Shown here: positions 1 through 7,464 of the stretch, piece after piece | Position numbering within the stretch: position 1 is the stretch's first letter | Layout of the letters: each line of letters begins with the position of its first letter | Notes under the pieces: generated by a model | The model's database searches: none | What the model was told of the DNA's origin: nothing | What the model saw: the letters and a program-made list of their open reading frames with translations, nothing else | Made by a program: the position numbers and the translations under genes | Assembly (NCBI RefSeq): GCF_033705735.1 | Contig: NZ_CP131130.1 | Span: forward strand, 623,001-687,000 | Source: Shinella zoogloeoides | GTDB taxonomy: Bacteria > Pseudomonadota > Alphaproteobacteria > Rhizobiales > Rhizobiaceae | DNA: 64,000 nt | Direction: 5' to 3'

Positions 1-879
1 GTTGGCTTCGTGGTGCACCTCAACTACAAGAACCCCTATCTCTTCCCCTTCGAGGAATTCCAGCGCTTCAAGACCCATCCGGCGATCCGGGGAACCTTCG
101 AGGGTGGCAAGCGCCTCTCCTATGGCGCGCGCGCCATCACCGAGGGCGGCTACCAGTCGGTGCCGAAGCTGTCGTTCCCGGGCGGCGCGCTGATCGGCTG
201 CTCGGCCGGTTTCGTCAACGTGCCGCGCATCAAGGGCAGCCACAATGCGGTGCTGTCCGGCATGCTGGCTGCGGAGAAGCTGGCGGATGCCATTGCCAAC
301 GGCCGCGCCAATGACGAGCCGATCGAGATCGAGCAGGGCTGGCGCGACAGCGCCATCGGCTCGGACCTCAGGAAGGTGCGCAACGTCAAGCCGCTCTGGT
401 CGAAGTTCGGCACGGCGGTCGGCGTGGCGCTCGGCGGTCTCGACATGTGGACGAACACGCTGCTCGGCTTCTCCTTCTTCGGCACGCTGAAGCACGGCAA
501 GACCGATGCCGCCTCGCTGGAGCCGGCGGCCAAGCACCAGCGGATCGATTATCCCAAGCCCGATGGCGTTCTGACCTTCGATCGTCTCTCCTCGGTGTTC
601 CTATCGAACACCAACCACGAGGAAGACCAGCCGATCCATCTCCAGGTGAAGAACCCGGAACTGCAGAAGACCTCGGAACTCGACGTCTATGCCGGCCCGT
701 CGACGCGCTACTGTCCTGCGGGCGTCTACGAATGGGTGGAGAAGGACGGCAAGGACGTGTTCGTGATCAACGCGCAGAACTGCGTGCACTGCAAGACCTG
801 CGACATCAAGGACCCGAACCAGAACATCAACTGGGTGCCGCCGCAAGGGGGCGAAGGGCCGGTCTACCCCAACATGTAA
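1..879 (+). CDS. Electron transfer flavoprotein-ubiquinone oxidoreductase, C-terminal part (5' end outside window)
   Basis: This is the 3' end of an ETF-QO gene. The enzyme is an inner-membrane FAD and 4Fe-4S protein that passes electrons from electron transfer flavoprotein (acyl-CoA and amino-acid dehydrogenases) to ubiquinone. The reading frame is open from base 1, so the start codon and FAD-binding N-terminus lie upstream of the window. About 292 residues remain, including the stretch GCSAGFVNVPRIKGSHNA typical of the family. Four cysteines coded at 712, 781, 790 and 799 form the ferredoxin-like cluster (CPAGVYEW, then CVHCKTCDIKDP), followed by the usual ending NINWVPPQGGEGPVYPNM. The sequence coding the last residues and the stop is part of a tandem repeat that continues downstream. 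A glutaryl-CoA dehydrogenase, a likely electron donor through ETF, is coded at 19-20 kb. Confidence 0.95.
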   Translation, partial: VGFVVHLNYKNPYLFPFEEFQRFKTHPAIRGTFEGGKRLSYGARAITEGGYQSVPKLSFPGGALIGCSAGFVNVPRIKGSHNAVLSGMLAAEKLADAIANGRANDEPIEIEQGWRDSAIGSDLRKVRNVKPLWSKFGTAVGVALGGLDMWTNTLLGFSFFGTLKHGKTDAASLEPAAKHQRIDYPKPDGVLTFDRLSSVFLSNTNHEEDQPIHLQVKNPELQKTSELDVYAGPSTRYCPAGVYEWVEKDGKDVFVINAQNCVHCKTCDIKDPNQNINWVPPQGGEGPVYPNM

Positions 880-1037
880 TGTTGGGAGAGGCTGGGCCGC
901 ACGGACCCCGGAAAAGGGAAGAGCCGGCGAAGGGCCGGTCTACCCCAACATGTAGTGTTGGGAGAGGCTGGGCCGCACGGACCCCCGGAAAAGGAAAGAG
1001 CCGGCGAAGGGCCGGTCTATCCCGATATGTGATGCCG
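851..1037 (+). repeat. Imperfect 76-77 bp tandem repeat containing the ETF-QO stop codon
   Basis: The sequence starting GCGAAGGGCCGGTCTACCCC occurs at 851 and 927, and with changes (CTATCCC) at 1004. The period is 76 then 77 bases and the third copy is incomplete. Copy 1 contains the final codons and TAA of the ETF-QO gene; copy 2 carries the same coding-like end with TAG, and the partial third copy a degraded version with TGA. Only the first copy is translated. It looks like duplication of the gene 3' end. Confidence 0.9.
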
Positions 1038-1055
1038 GAGCGGCAGCAGACAAAA

Positions 1056-1083
1056 AAGGCCGGTGGAGCGATCCACCGGCCTT
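1056..1083. terminator. Bidirectional terminator between ETF-QO and mgtE
   Basis: A perfect 12-bp inverted repeat (AAGGCCGGTGGA and TCCACCGGCCTT, 4-base loop) lies between two convergent genes. The A run at 1052-1057 serves the leftward transcript as a U tract, and the flank after 1083 is moderately T-rich for the rightward one. The mgtE stop codon is 8 bases away. Confidence 0.85.
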
Positions 1084-1090
1084 GCTCTTT

Positions 1091-2470
1091 CTAGAGCAGT
1101 GTCCCACTGAGGATCACCAGCGCGACGCTGAAATAGATCACCAGCCCGCTGACATCGACCAGCGTGGCGACGAAGGGGGCGGAGGCGCTGGCGGGGTCGA
1201 AGCGCAGCCGCTGCAGCAGGAAGGGCAGCATGGAGCCCGCCATCGAGCCGAAGGCGACGATGCCGATCAGCGCGGCGAAGACCGTCAGGCCGATGAGGAC
1301 CCAGTGCGGCCCGTAGTCGTAGAGGCCGATCTGCTGCCAGAGCGTGATGCGGGCGAAGCCGACGAGGCCGAGCATGGCGCCGAGCGCGATGCCCGTCGGA
1401 AGCTCGCGCAGCGCGACCCTCCACCAGTCGGAAAGCTTCAATTCGCCGAGCGCCAGCGCGCGGATGATCAGCGAGGTTGCCTGCGATCCCGAATTGCCAC
1501 CCGAGCTCATGATCAGCGGCACGAACAGCGTCAGCACGATGGCCTTTTCCAGCTCCGCCTCGAAATGCTGCATGGCGCTCGCCGTCAGCATCTCGCCGAG
1601 GAACAGCGCGGCGAGCCAACCGGCGCGCTTGCGGATCATCCCGCCGAGGCCGATCTGCATATAGGGCTTGCCGAGCGCTTCCATGCCGCCGAACTTGTGC
1701 GCGTCCTCCGTCGTGTCGGCGATCATCGTGTCGATCACGTCGTCCACGGTGACGATGCCGAGGACGTTGCGCTTGTCGTCGAGCACGGGGATGGCCAGCA
1801 GGTTGTGGCTGCGGATCTGCCGGGCGACCTCCTCCTGCGGCGTCAGCGGGGTGACGCTGACGACGCCGGCCTGCCGGGCGACGCTCATGATGCTGGCTGC
1901 GGGATCGCCCATGATCAGGCGGCGCAGGGTGACGACGCCGCTGAGCGCGCGGCTTTCCGGCTCCAGCACATAGATGGCGTAGATGGTCTCGCTCGACTTT
2001 TCCACGGCGCGCACGTGGTCCAGCGCCTCGGCGACCGTGATGTCCTCGAGCACGCTGACGAATTCCGGGGTCATCATGGCGCCGGCGGTGCGCTGCGGAT
2101 AGGCCATGAGATGGGAGACGGCCTGCGCCGTCGCCGGATCGAGCCGGGCGAAGATGGCGGAGCGCCGTGCGCCGTCCTCCATGGCCTGGAAGAGGTCGGC
2201 GACCCGGTCGTAGGCGGTGTCCTTGAGGAGCCGCGCGGCATGGTCCGTCGGCAGGGCCGCGACGATGTCGGCCGCCCCGTGCAGCTCGGGCCGGGAGATG
2301 ACGGCGAGAGCCTTCCCCTCGGGCAGCGTGGCGAGCTGGCGTGCGGCTTCGCGCACGTCGAGCCGGTTGAGCTGCTCGATGCGGTCCGCGATGGTGGGGG
2401 CCTTGCGGCCGGTATTCAGAAGGTCGCGTGCGGCGCGGCCGGCGGTTGCGGGGAAACGCTGGATGTTCAT
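1091..2470 (-). CDS. mgtE: Magnesium transporter MgtE
   Basis: A 459-residue MgtE-family Mg2+ channel of the inner membrane. The order is standard: a helical MgtE N-domain (about residues 20-125), a pair of CBS domains that sense cytosolic Mg2+ (about 130-255), and a C-terminal pore of five membrane helices. The pore contains the family-typical LIMSSGGNSGSQ stretch after the first membrane segment. The frame is open further upstream to 2635, but the ATG at 2470 begins the normal family N-terminus and the upstream codons are low in complexity, so I chose it. The gene is monocistronic, converges on the ETF-QO gene, and has a structured leader just upstream. Confidence 0.93.
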   Translation of the reverse strand: MNIQRFPATAGRAARDLLNTGRKAPTIADRIEQLNRLDVREAARQLATLPEGKALAVISRPELHGAADIVAALPTDHAARLLKDTAYDRVADLFQAMEDGARRSAIFARLDPATAQAVSHLMAYPQRTAGAMMTPEFVSVLEDITVAEALDHVRAVEKSSETIYAIYVLEPESRALSGVVTLRRLIMGDPAASIMSVARQAGVVSVTPLTPQEEVARQIRSHNLLAIPVLDDKRNVLGIVTVDDVIDTMIADTTEDAHKFGGMEALGKPYMQIGLGGMIRKRAGWLAALFLGEMLTASAMQHFEAELEKAIVLTLFVPLIMSSGGNSGSQATSLIIRALALGELKLSDWWRVALRELPTGIALGAMLGLVGFARITLWQQIGLYDYGPHWVLIGLTVFAALIGIVAFGSMAGSMLPFLLQRLRFDPASASAPFVATLVDVSGLVIYFSVALVILSGTLL

Positions 2471-2473
2471 GTT

Positions 2474-2517
2474 GCTCGCCTTTCCGTCGATCGGCCCTTG
2501 CGGCCGACCGGGCGAGC
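2474..2517 (-). promoter_or_regulatory. Structured 5' leader of mgtE (candidate hairpin)
   Basis: Immediately upstream of the mgtE ATG, GCTCGCC (2474-2480) and GGCGAGC (2511-2517) form an outer stem. TCGGCC (2491-2496) and GGCCGA (2502-2507) form an inner stem. The hairpin ends four bases before the start codon, where it could cover the ribosome binding site. I do not recognise it as an M-box or other named riboswitch. The rest of 2471-2772 holds no gene, only the CtrA box listed separately. Confidence 0.4.
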
Positions 2518-2709
2518 TGACGGAAACGTCAGTGCACGATATGCCGCTCGGGCGTCCTCGATCGACTGCTACTGTCGCTTGGCATCGTGATGATGGCTCC
2601 GTTGAAATCCGCGCGGGAGGAGTGAAATCCCGCACGTTCGTTTGTGATGTGCCCGTTTCCCGCGAATGTCAAGATGGAGATGGCTGCGGGCGCTGCGGCC
2701 TTTCGTCCG

Positions 2710-2725
2710 TTAACCGGCCATTAAC
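2710..2725. promoter_or_regulatory. CtrA-box consensus upstream of the L,D-transpeptidase gene
   Basis: The sequence TTAACCGGCCATTAAC fits the CtrA consensus TTAA-N7-TTAAC exactly. It lies 48 bases before the L,D-transpeptidase start codon, in a position compatible with promoter control. CtrA is the cell-cycle response regulator conserved in Rhizobiales. A second perfect match lies upstream of the lytic transglycosylase gene at 40821. Confidence 0.55.
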
Positions 2726-2772
2726 CATACCTCCATAAATCTTTGAGGAATGGCAAATGGTTAGGGGGCCTC

Positions 2773-3402
2773 ATGTCGATCTCACGCCGCGGATTCCTCA
2801 TCGGCGCGTCTGCATTGCTGGCAGGCTGCGCGACGAACGGCACCAGCGATCGCGCCAATTACGGCGACCGCCTGGACGAGAAGCATCCGCTCCGGGCGAT
2901 GCCGCTCGACAAGATCAAGCCTGAGCTGCGTCGCCAGGAAGTCGCCTACGATACGTCGCACGCCGCCGGCACCATCGTCGTCGATACGCCGGCGCGCCGT
3001 CTCTACTACGTGCTCGGCAACGGCCGGGCGATGCGCTATGGCATCGGCGTCGGCCGGCAGGGCTATTCGCTGGCGGGCAGCGCCTATATCGGCCGCAAGG
3101 CCGAATGGCCGAGCTGGACGCCGACGCCCAACATGATCCGCCGCGATCCGAAGAAGAACCTGAAATATGCCGCGGGCGTGCCCGGCGGCATCAATAACCC
3201 GCTCGGCGCCCGCGCCATCTATCTCTACCAGAACGGCCGCGACACCATGTTCCGCATCCACGGCACCAACCAGCCGTGGTCCATCGGCCAGGCCATGTCG
3301 AGCGGCTGCGTGCGCATGCTCAACCATGACGTGATCGATCTCTACGAGCGCGTTCAGGTCAGCGGCCGCGTCTTCGTCATCCAGGGCCGCCGCGAAGCCT
3401 GA
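2773..3402 (+). CDS. YkuD-family L,D-transpeptidase, predicted lipoprotein
   Basis: A 209-residue exported peptidoglycan cross-linking enzyme (YkuD fold). The start ATG at 2773 gives a twin-arginine-like signal (SRRGFLIG) leading into a lipobox LLAGC with the lipidated Cys at residue 19. The catalytic motif is intact: His163 in RIHGTNQPW and the nucleophile Cys179 in MSSGCVRM. Such enzymes form 3-3 cross-links in the peptidoglycan or attach outer-membrane proteins to it, which is especially common in Rhizobiales. It is a close paralogue of the gene at 59521-60228, sharing the IGRKAEWP-WTPTP-MI core. It has a terminator at 3439 and a CtrA box in its promoter region. Confidence 0.92.
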   Translation: MSISRRGFLIGASALLAGCATNGTSDRANYGDRLDEKHPLRAMPLDKIKPELRRQEVAYDTSHAAGTIVVDTPARRLYYVLGNGRAMRYGIGVGRQGYSLAGSAYIGRKAEWPSWTPTPNMIRRDPKKNLKYAAGVPGGINNPLGARAIYLYQNGRDTMFRIHGTNQPWSIGQAMSSGCVRMLNHDVIDLYERVQVSGRVFVIQGRREA

Positions 3403-3438
3403 TCTGAGGCGCTTTCGGCGCCCATGTCGCATCGGATC

Positions 3439-3467
3439 AAGGCCGGCTTCGCGCCGGCCTTTCGTTT
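3439..3467 (+). terminator. Rho-independent terminator after the L,D-transpeptidase gene
   Basis: Inverted repeat AAGGCCGGC (3439-3447) and GCCGGCCTT (3453-3461) with a TTCGC loop, followed by a short T-rich stretch. Confidence 0.85.
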
Positions 3468-3761
3468 GCGGGTTGAAAAAGCTGAATTGTATCATACCAT
3501 TGCCGCCGGAGCCCCACGCGCGGACAATGTGGGGACGGTTCTGCGAATTTGATGTCGCCATGACGCATCGGGGTCAATTCCAGACGCATTCGTACCGGCA
3601 TTCGACTTTGTAGCTGCAAAAGTCGAGGATGCGGTATCGCGGATCCAGGAGGGCTTCCGGTCCCTTCGGGAACGTTCCGTGGAGGATTACGGGCCTGGCG
3701 GCGGCGGTGCGGCGGGGCTCGGACAGACACAACGACACCGCCGCAAAATGAGGGAACGGAT
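3468..3761 (+). other. Gene-free leader region of the betaine-type importer
   Basis: No convincing gene is present. The stretch should hold the promoter of the substrate-binding protein gene. A purine-rich ribosome binding site (GAGGGAAC) precedes the ATG at 3762. I see no recognisable operator. Confidence 0.5.
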
Positions 3762-4760
3762 ATGAAACATCTTCTTGCTTCCACCTGCCTCGTCGCCGGC
3801 CTCATGGCCATGACGGGCGCTGCACGCGCCGAATGCGGCGACGTGACCATCGCCAGCATGAACTGGCAGAGCGCCGAGGTCCTCGCCGCACTCGACAAGT
3901 TCATCCTGAACGAAGGCTATGGCTGCAATGCCGAGGTCATCGTCGGCGACACGGTCCCGACCATCACCTCGATGATCGAGAAGGGCGACCCGGATCTCGC
4001 GCCGGAAGGCTGGGTGGACCTCCTGCCAGACGTCGTCAAGCGCGGCATCGACGAGGGCAAGCTGGTCGGCGCGGCCGTCGCGCTGTCCGACGGCGCTGTC
4101 CAGGGCTGGTGGATTCCGAAATACGTCGCCGATGCCCATCCGGACATCAAGACGATCGACGACGCGCTGAAGCACCCGGAACTGTTCCCGGATCCGGAGG
4201 ACAAGAGCAAGGGCGCCGTTCATAACGGCCCGCAGGGCTGGGGCGGCACGGTCGTGACCGGCCAGCTCTACAAGGCCTATGGCGGGGAAGCCGCGAACTT
4301 CACGCTGATCGATACCGGCTCTGCCGCCGGCCTCGACGGCTCCATCGCCAAGGCCTACGAGCGCAAGGAAGGCTGGGTCGGCTACTACTGGGCCCCGACC
4401 GCGCTGCTCGGCAAATACGACATGGTGAAGCTCGAGCACGGCGTTCCCTATGACGCGGCCGAGTGGAAGCGCTGCAACACGGTTGCCGATTGCCCGGATC
4501 CGAAGAAGAACGACTGGCCGAAGGACACCGTCCAGACGCTCGTGACCAAGCCGTTCTCCGAACGCGCCGGCGAAGACGTCATGGCCTATCTCAACAAGCG
4601 CGCCTGGACGAACGCGACGGTCAACAAGCTGATGGCCTGGATGACCGACAACCAGGCGAGCGGCGACGACGGCGCCAAGCACTTCCTCGAAGAGAACGAG
4701 GCGCTCTGGAAGGACTGGGTCTCGCCGGAAGCGGCCGAAAAGATCAAGGCCGCGCTCTGA
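3762..4760 (+). CDS. Glycine betaine/choline-type ABC transporter substrate-binding protein (OpuAC family)
   Basis: A 332-residue periplasmic binding protein with a clear signal peptide (MKHLLASTCLVAGLMAMTGAARA, cleavage near residue 23). The mature protein has the OpuAC/ProX fold, with aromatic residues suited to quaternary amines: NWQSAE, PEGWVDL, GWWIPKY, QGWGG, VGYYWAP. This is consistent with uptake of betaine, proline betaine or choline for osmoprotection; the exact ligand cannot be read. The next gene is the cognate permease, with a hairpin in the 161-bp gap that probably keeps this gene's transcript level above the permease's. The usual ATPase gene of such operons is absent nearby. 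Confidence 0.9.
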   Translation: MKHLLASTCLVAGLMAMTGAARAECGDVTIASMNWQSAEVLAALDKFILNEGYGCNAEVIVGDTVPTITSMIEKGDPDLAPEGWVDLLPDVVKRGIDEGKLVGAAVALSDGAVQGWWIPKYVADAHPDIKTIDDALKHPELFPDPEDKSKGAVHNGPQGWGGTVVTGQLYKAYGGEAANFTLIDTGSAAGLDGSIAKAYERKEGWVGYYWAPTALLGKYDMVKLEHGVPYDAAEWKRCNTVADCPDPKKNDWPKDTVQTLVTKPFSERAGEDVMAYLNKRAWTNATVNKLMAWMTDNQASGDDGAKHFLEENEALWKDWVSPEAAEKIKAAL

Positions 4761-4775
4761 GCGGCTGAACAATCG

Positions 4776-4810
4776 GGGCGGCGTGTCGCAGGGCACGCCG
4801 CCCTTCTTCT
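4776..4810 (+). terminator. Intercistronic hairpin between binding-protein and permease genes
   Basis: GGGCGGCGTG (4776-4785) and CACGCCGCCC (4794-4803) form a 10-bp stem with an 8-base loop, followed by TTCTTCTTCG. Hairpins here in importer operons commonly terminate part of the transcription and stabilise the binding-protein mRNA. Confidence 0.75.
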
Positions 4811-4921
4811 TCGTTTTAGCGCATGTCGTTGGCGCAAATCGCCATGCAATTTCCCGCGGCATGCTTCAGGGTTTGGTTCGCAAGCCGGCACAAGACCGGA
4901 CGGAACCGGAAGGGGATCGAC

Positions 4922-5809
4922 ATGGACTGGTTTACGAAATTTCCGACGATGGACGCGAACTCGCTGCGCGACCTCAAGAAGGCGATTGACGAGGGCTTCC
5001 GCGCCTTCACCCGCGCCTATGGCGACAGCATCGAAGGTCTCTTCGAGCCGCTGCAGCACTTTCTCATCTGGTCCGAGCGCTTCATGACGAAGACGCCCTG
5101 GCCGATCATCCTCCTGCTCATCGCGCTGGTCGCCTGGTTTGCCAGCCGCAACTGGAAGATCGTCGCCGGCAGCATCGCCACGCTCCTCGTGATCGGCTAT
5201 TTCGACATGTGGGACGACACGATGAAGACGGTCTCGATGATCTTCGTCTGTACCGTCCTCTCCATCGTCATCGGCATACCGATCGGCATTCTCATGTCGC
5301 GGTCCGACCGGGTGCAGAACGCCATCAACCCGATCCTCGACGTGATGCAGACCATGCCGAGCTTCGTCTATCTGATTCCCGTGGTCATGCTTCTCGGCAT
5401 CGGCAAGGTTCCGGGCCTCATCGCGGTCGTCATCTACGCCATTCCGCCGATGATCCGTCTCACCAATCTCGGCATCCGCCTCGTCGACAAGGACGTGCTG
5501 GAAGCGGCCGACGCCTTCGGCTCGTCGAGCTGGCAGAAGCTGAAGAACGTGCAGATGCCGCTGGCCCTGCCCACCATCATGGCCGGCATCAACCAGACGA
5601 TCATGATGGCGCTCGCCATGGTGGTCATCGCCTCGATGATCGGCGTGCAGGGCCTCGGCCAGCCGGTGCTGAAGGCGATCTCCAACCAGTATTTCACGCT
5701 CGGCATCTTCAATGGCCTCGCCATCGTCGGCATCGCGATCATCTTCGACCGCGTCAGCCAGGCTTTTGGCGCACGGCTACAGAAGCACCGCGAGATCATC
5801 CACGGCTGA
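4922..5809 (+). CDS. Glycine betaine-type ABC transporter permease (ProW/OpuAB-like)
   Basis: A 295-residue inner-membrane permease. The sequence shows an N-terminal cytoplasmic region, a hydrophobic segment pair near residues 60-95, and a C-terminal permease core. The EAA-type coupling loop that contacts the ATPase is visible (EAADAFGSSSWQKLKNVQMPLALP). I chose the ATG at 4922, preceded by GAAGGGGATCGAC, because codons further upstream look unlike the family. It follows the binding-protein gene in the same operon. Immediately downstream come a strong terminator and a convergent MFS gene, so no ProV-type ATPase is encoded with it; the complex must borrow one from elsewhere. Confidence 0.92.
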   Translation: MDWFTKFPTMDANSLRDLKKAIDEGFRAFTRAYGDSIEGLFEPLQHFLIWSERFMTKTPWPIILLLIALVAWFASRNWKIVAGSIATLLVIGYFDMWDDTMKTVSMIFVCTVLSIVIGIPIGILMSRSDRVQNAINPILDVMQTMPSFVYLIPVVMLLGIGKVPGLIAVVIYAIPPMIRLTNLGIRLVDKDVLEAADAFGSSSWQKLKNVQMPLALPTIMAGINQTIMMALAMVVIASMIGVQGLGQPVLKAISNQYFTLGIFNGLAIVGIAIIFDRVSQAFGARLQKHREIIHG

Positions 5810-5827
5810 TCCGGGCAGGAAGCAAGG

Positions 5828-5864
5828 AAAAGGGCGCCCCGGCGAAAGCCGTGGGCGCCCTTTT
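5828..5864. terminator. Bidirectional terminator after the importer permease gene
   Basis: AAAAGGGCGCCC (5828-5839) and GGGCGCCCTTTT (5853-5864) form a 12-bp perfect stem with A and T tails in both directions, between convergent genes. Confidence 0.9.
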
Positions 5865-5882
5865 CGTTTCCGCGTTCGGCGA

Positions 5883-7121
5883 TTACTCCGCCGGGCAGAC
5901 CGGCGTTGCGGCGCGATCCATCTTTTCCAGCGACAGCGAGAGCAGGAAGACGCCGAAGCCGACGACGGCGGTGGAAGCGCCGACGAAACCCATCGAGGCG
6001 TAGCCGTAGCCGGCGCTGATCGACAGGCCGCCGAAGAACGCGCCGAGCGCATTGGCGACGTTGAAGGCCGAGTGATTGAGTGCGGCGGCGAGCGTCTGGG
6101 CATTGCCGGCGACGTCCATCAGGCGCGTCTGGAGGGCAGGGCCGACGACGAAGCTGCAGCCGATCAGGAAGCAGCAGAGGCCGAGCAGCACCGGATTGTG
6201 CGCCGTCAGCGACAGGCTGACGAGCACGAAGAAATAGAGCACCAGCGACCAGCCGATCGTGCGCATCAGCGACATGTCGGCAAGCTTGGCGCCGAAGATG
6301 TTGCCGACGATCATGCCGCCGCCGAAGATCGCCATGAAGACCGGCACCATGCCGACATTGAGCCCGGCGACGTCCGTGACGATCGGCGAGATATAGGTGA
6401 AGACCGCGAACATGCCGCAGAAGCCGGTCGCCGCGATGCCGAGCGTCAGCCAGACCTGCCTGCGCCCGAGGGCGCTAAGCTCCGTCAGCGCGTTGATGCC
6501 CTTGGGCGCCTTGTCGCGCGGCAGGAAGAGGGCGATCAGCGCGACCGTCAGAAGCCCCGTGATGCCGACGGCGATGAACATGAACTGCCAGTCGAACACC
6601 TGGCCGAAGAAGGCGGCGAGCGGCGTGCCGATCAGGGTGGCAACCGTAAGCCCGAGCATGACCTTGCCGACCGCCTGCGTGCGCTTGTTGACCGGCACCA
6701 TCGACGCGGCGACGAGCGCTGCAACGCCGAAATAGGCCCCGTGCGGCAGGCCGGAGAGGAAGCGGAACAGCATGAAGCTCTCGAAGGTCGGCGCGGCGGC
6801 GCTGGCAAGGTTGCCGGCGGCGAAGACGCCCATCAGCACCAGCAGCAGGTCGCGGCGGCGGTAGCGCGCGCCGATGACGGCGATGACCGGCGCGCCGACC
6901 ACCACGCCCAGCGCATAGGCGCTGATCACGTAGCCGGCCTGGGCGGTCGTCACGCCGAAGGTGCCGGCGACGTCCGGCAAGAGGCCCATGATGGCGAACT
7001 CGCCGGTGCCGATGCCGAAGCTGCCGACGGCGAGCGCCAGGATGATGAGGGTGACGGTGAGCGCCGGAAGCGGTGGCTGCCCGGAGGAGAGGGCGGCGTT
7101 CGGCAGGGGATGTTCGGACAC
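5883..7121 (-). CDS. MFS transporter, drug:H+ antiporter-1 type exporter
   Basis: A 412-residue inner-membrane protein with about twelve hydrophobic helices. Family features include a helix-1/2 region with GTGEFAIMGLLPDVA, the loop motif GARYRRRDLL, and the helix-5 antiporter motif G-LIGTPLAAFFG. This resembles the AraJ/YdhP/PbuE branch exporting drugs, sugars or purines; the substrate cannot be told. The longest frame begins with a TTG at 7154; I prefer the GTG at 7121 because it gives the usual short N-terminus and has CGGAG a few bases upstream. It is divergent from the lipid kinase gene. Confidence 0.9.
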   Translation of the reverse strand: MSEHPLPNAALSSGQPPLPALTVTLIILALAVGSFGIGTGEFAIMGLLPDVAGTFGVTTAQAGYVISAYALGVVVGAPVIAVIGARYRRRDLLLVLMGVFAAGNLASAAAPTFESFMLFRFLSGLPHGAYFGVAALVAASMVPVNKRTQAVGKVMLGLTVATLIGTPLAAFFGQVFDWQFMFIAVGITGLLTVALIALFLPRDKAPKGINALTELSALGRRQVWLTLGIAATGFCGMFAVFTYISPIVTDVAGLNVGMVPVFMAIFGGGMIVGNIFGAKLADMSLMRTIGWSLVLYFFVLVSLSLTAHNPVLLGLCCFLIGCSFVVGPALQTRLMDVAGNAQTLAAALNHSAFNVANALGAFFGGLSISAGYGYASMGFVGASTAVVGFGVFLLSLSLEKMDRAATPVCPAE

Positions 7122-7464
7122 GGGGAGGCTCCGCAGATATGGCCCACACGGCAAACCGGCGACGAACCCTCACAAGGGCGGCCACTCCTCCTGGCTGCGA
7201 ATGCGATCTGGTCCGGCCGAAATGGCCTGGATGGGAAAGGGTAAGAATCGATCGGACGGCGTACTCCCGACGCCAGGCGACCGGATTGCACTATATCAAA
7301 GTGCCGCGCGCTGCCTACTGCCAATTTTGGCCGAAAATGCAATTGCCGGCGCCGCCGCTTTTCACGAATTGTTGCACTGCCTTTCACCCCCGCCTGTGAA
7401 TCGCCGCTTTCTCCGTTATCTAATGGAGGACACAGGCGTTCTCGGCCATAAGCGGAGTATGCGA
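7122..7464. promoter_or_regulatory. Divergent promoter region between MFS exporter and lipid kinase
   Basis: No gene fits here. The only structured element noticed is the 17-bp inverted repeat GCACTATATCAAAGTGC at 7288-7304, a possible operator for either gene. No regulator gene adjoins it, so the assignment is speculative. Confidence 0.35.
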
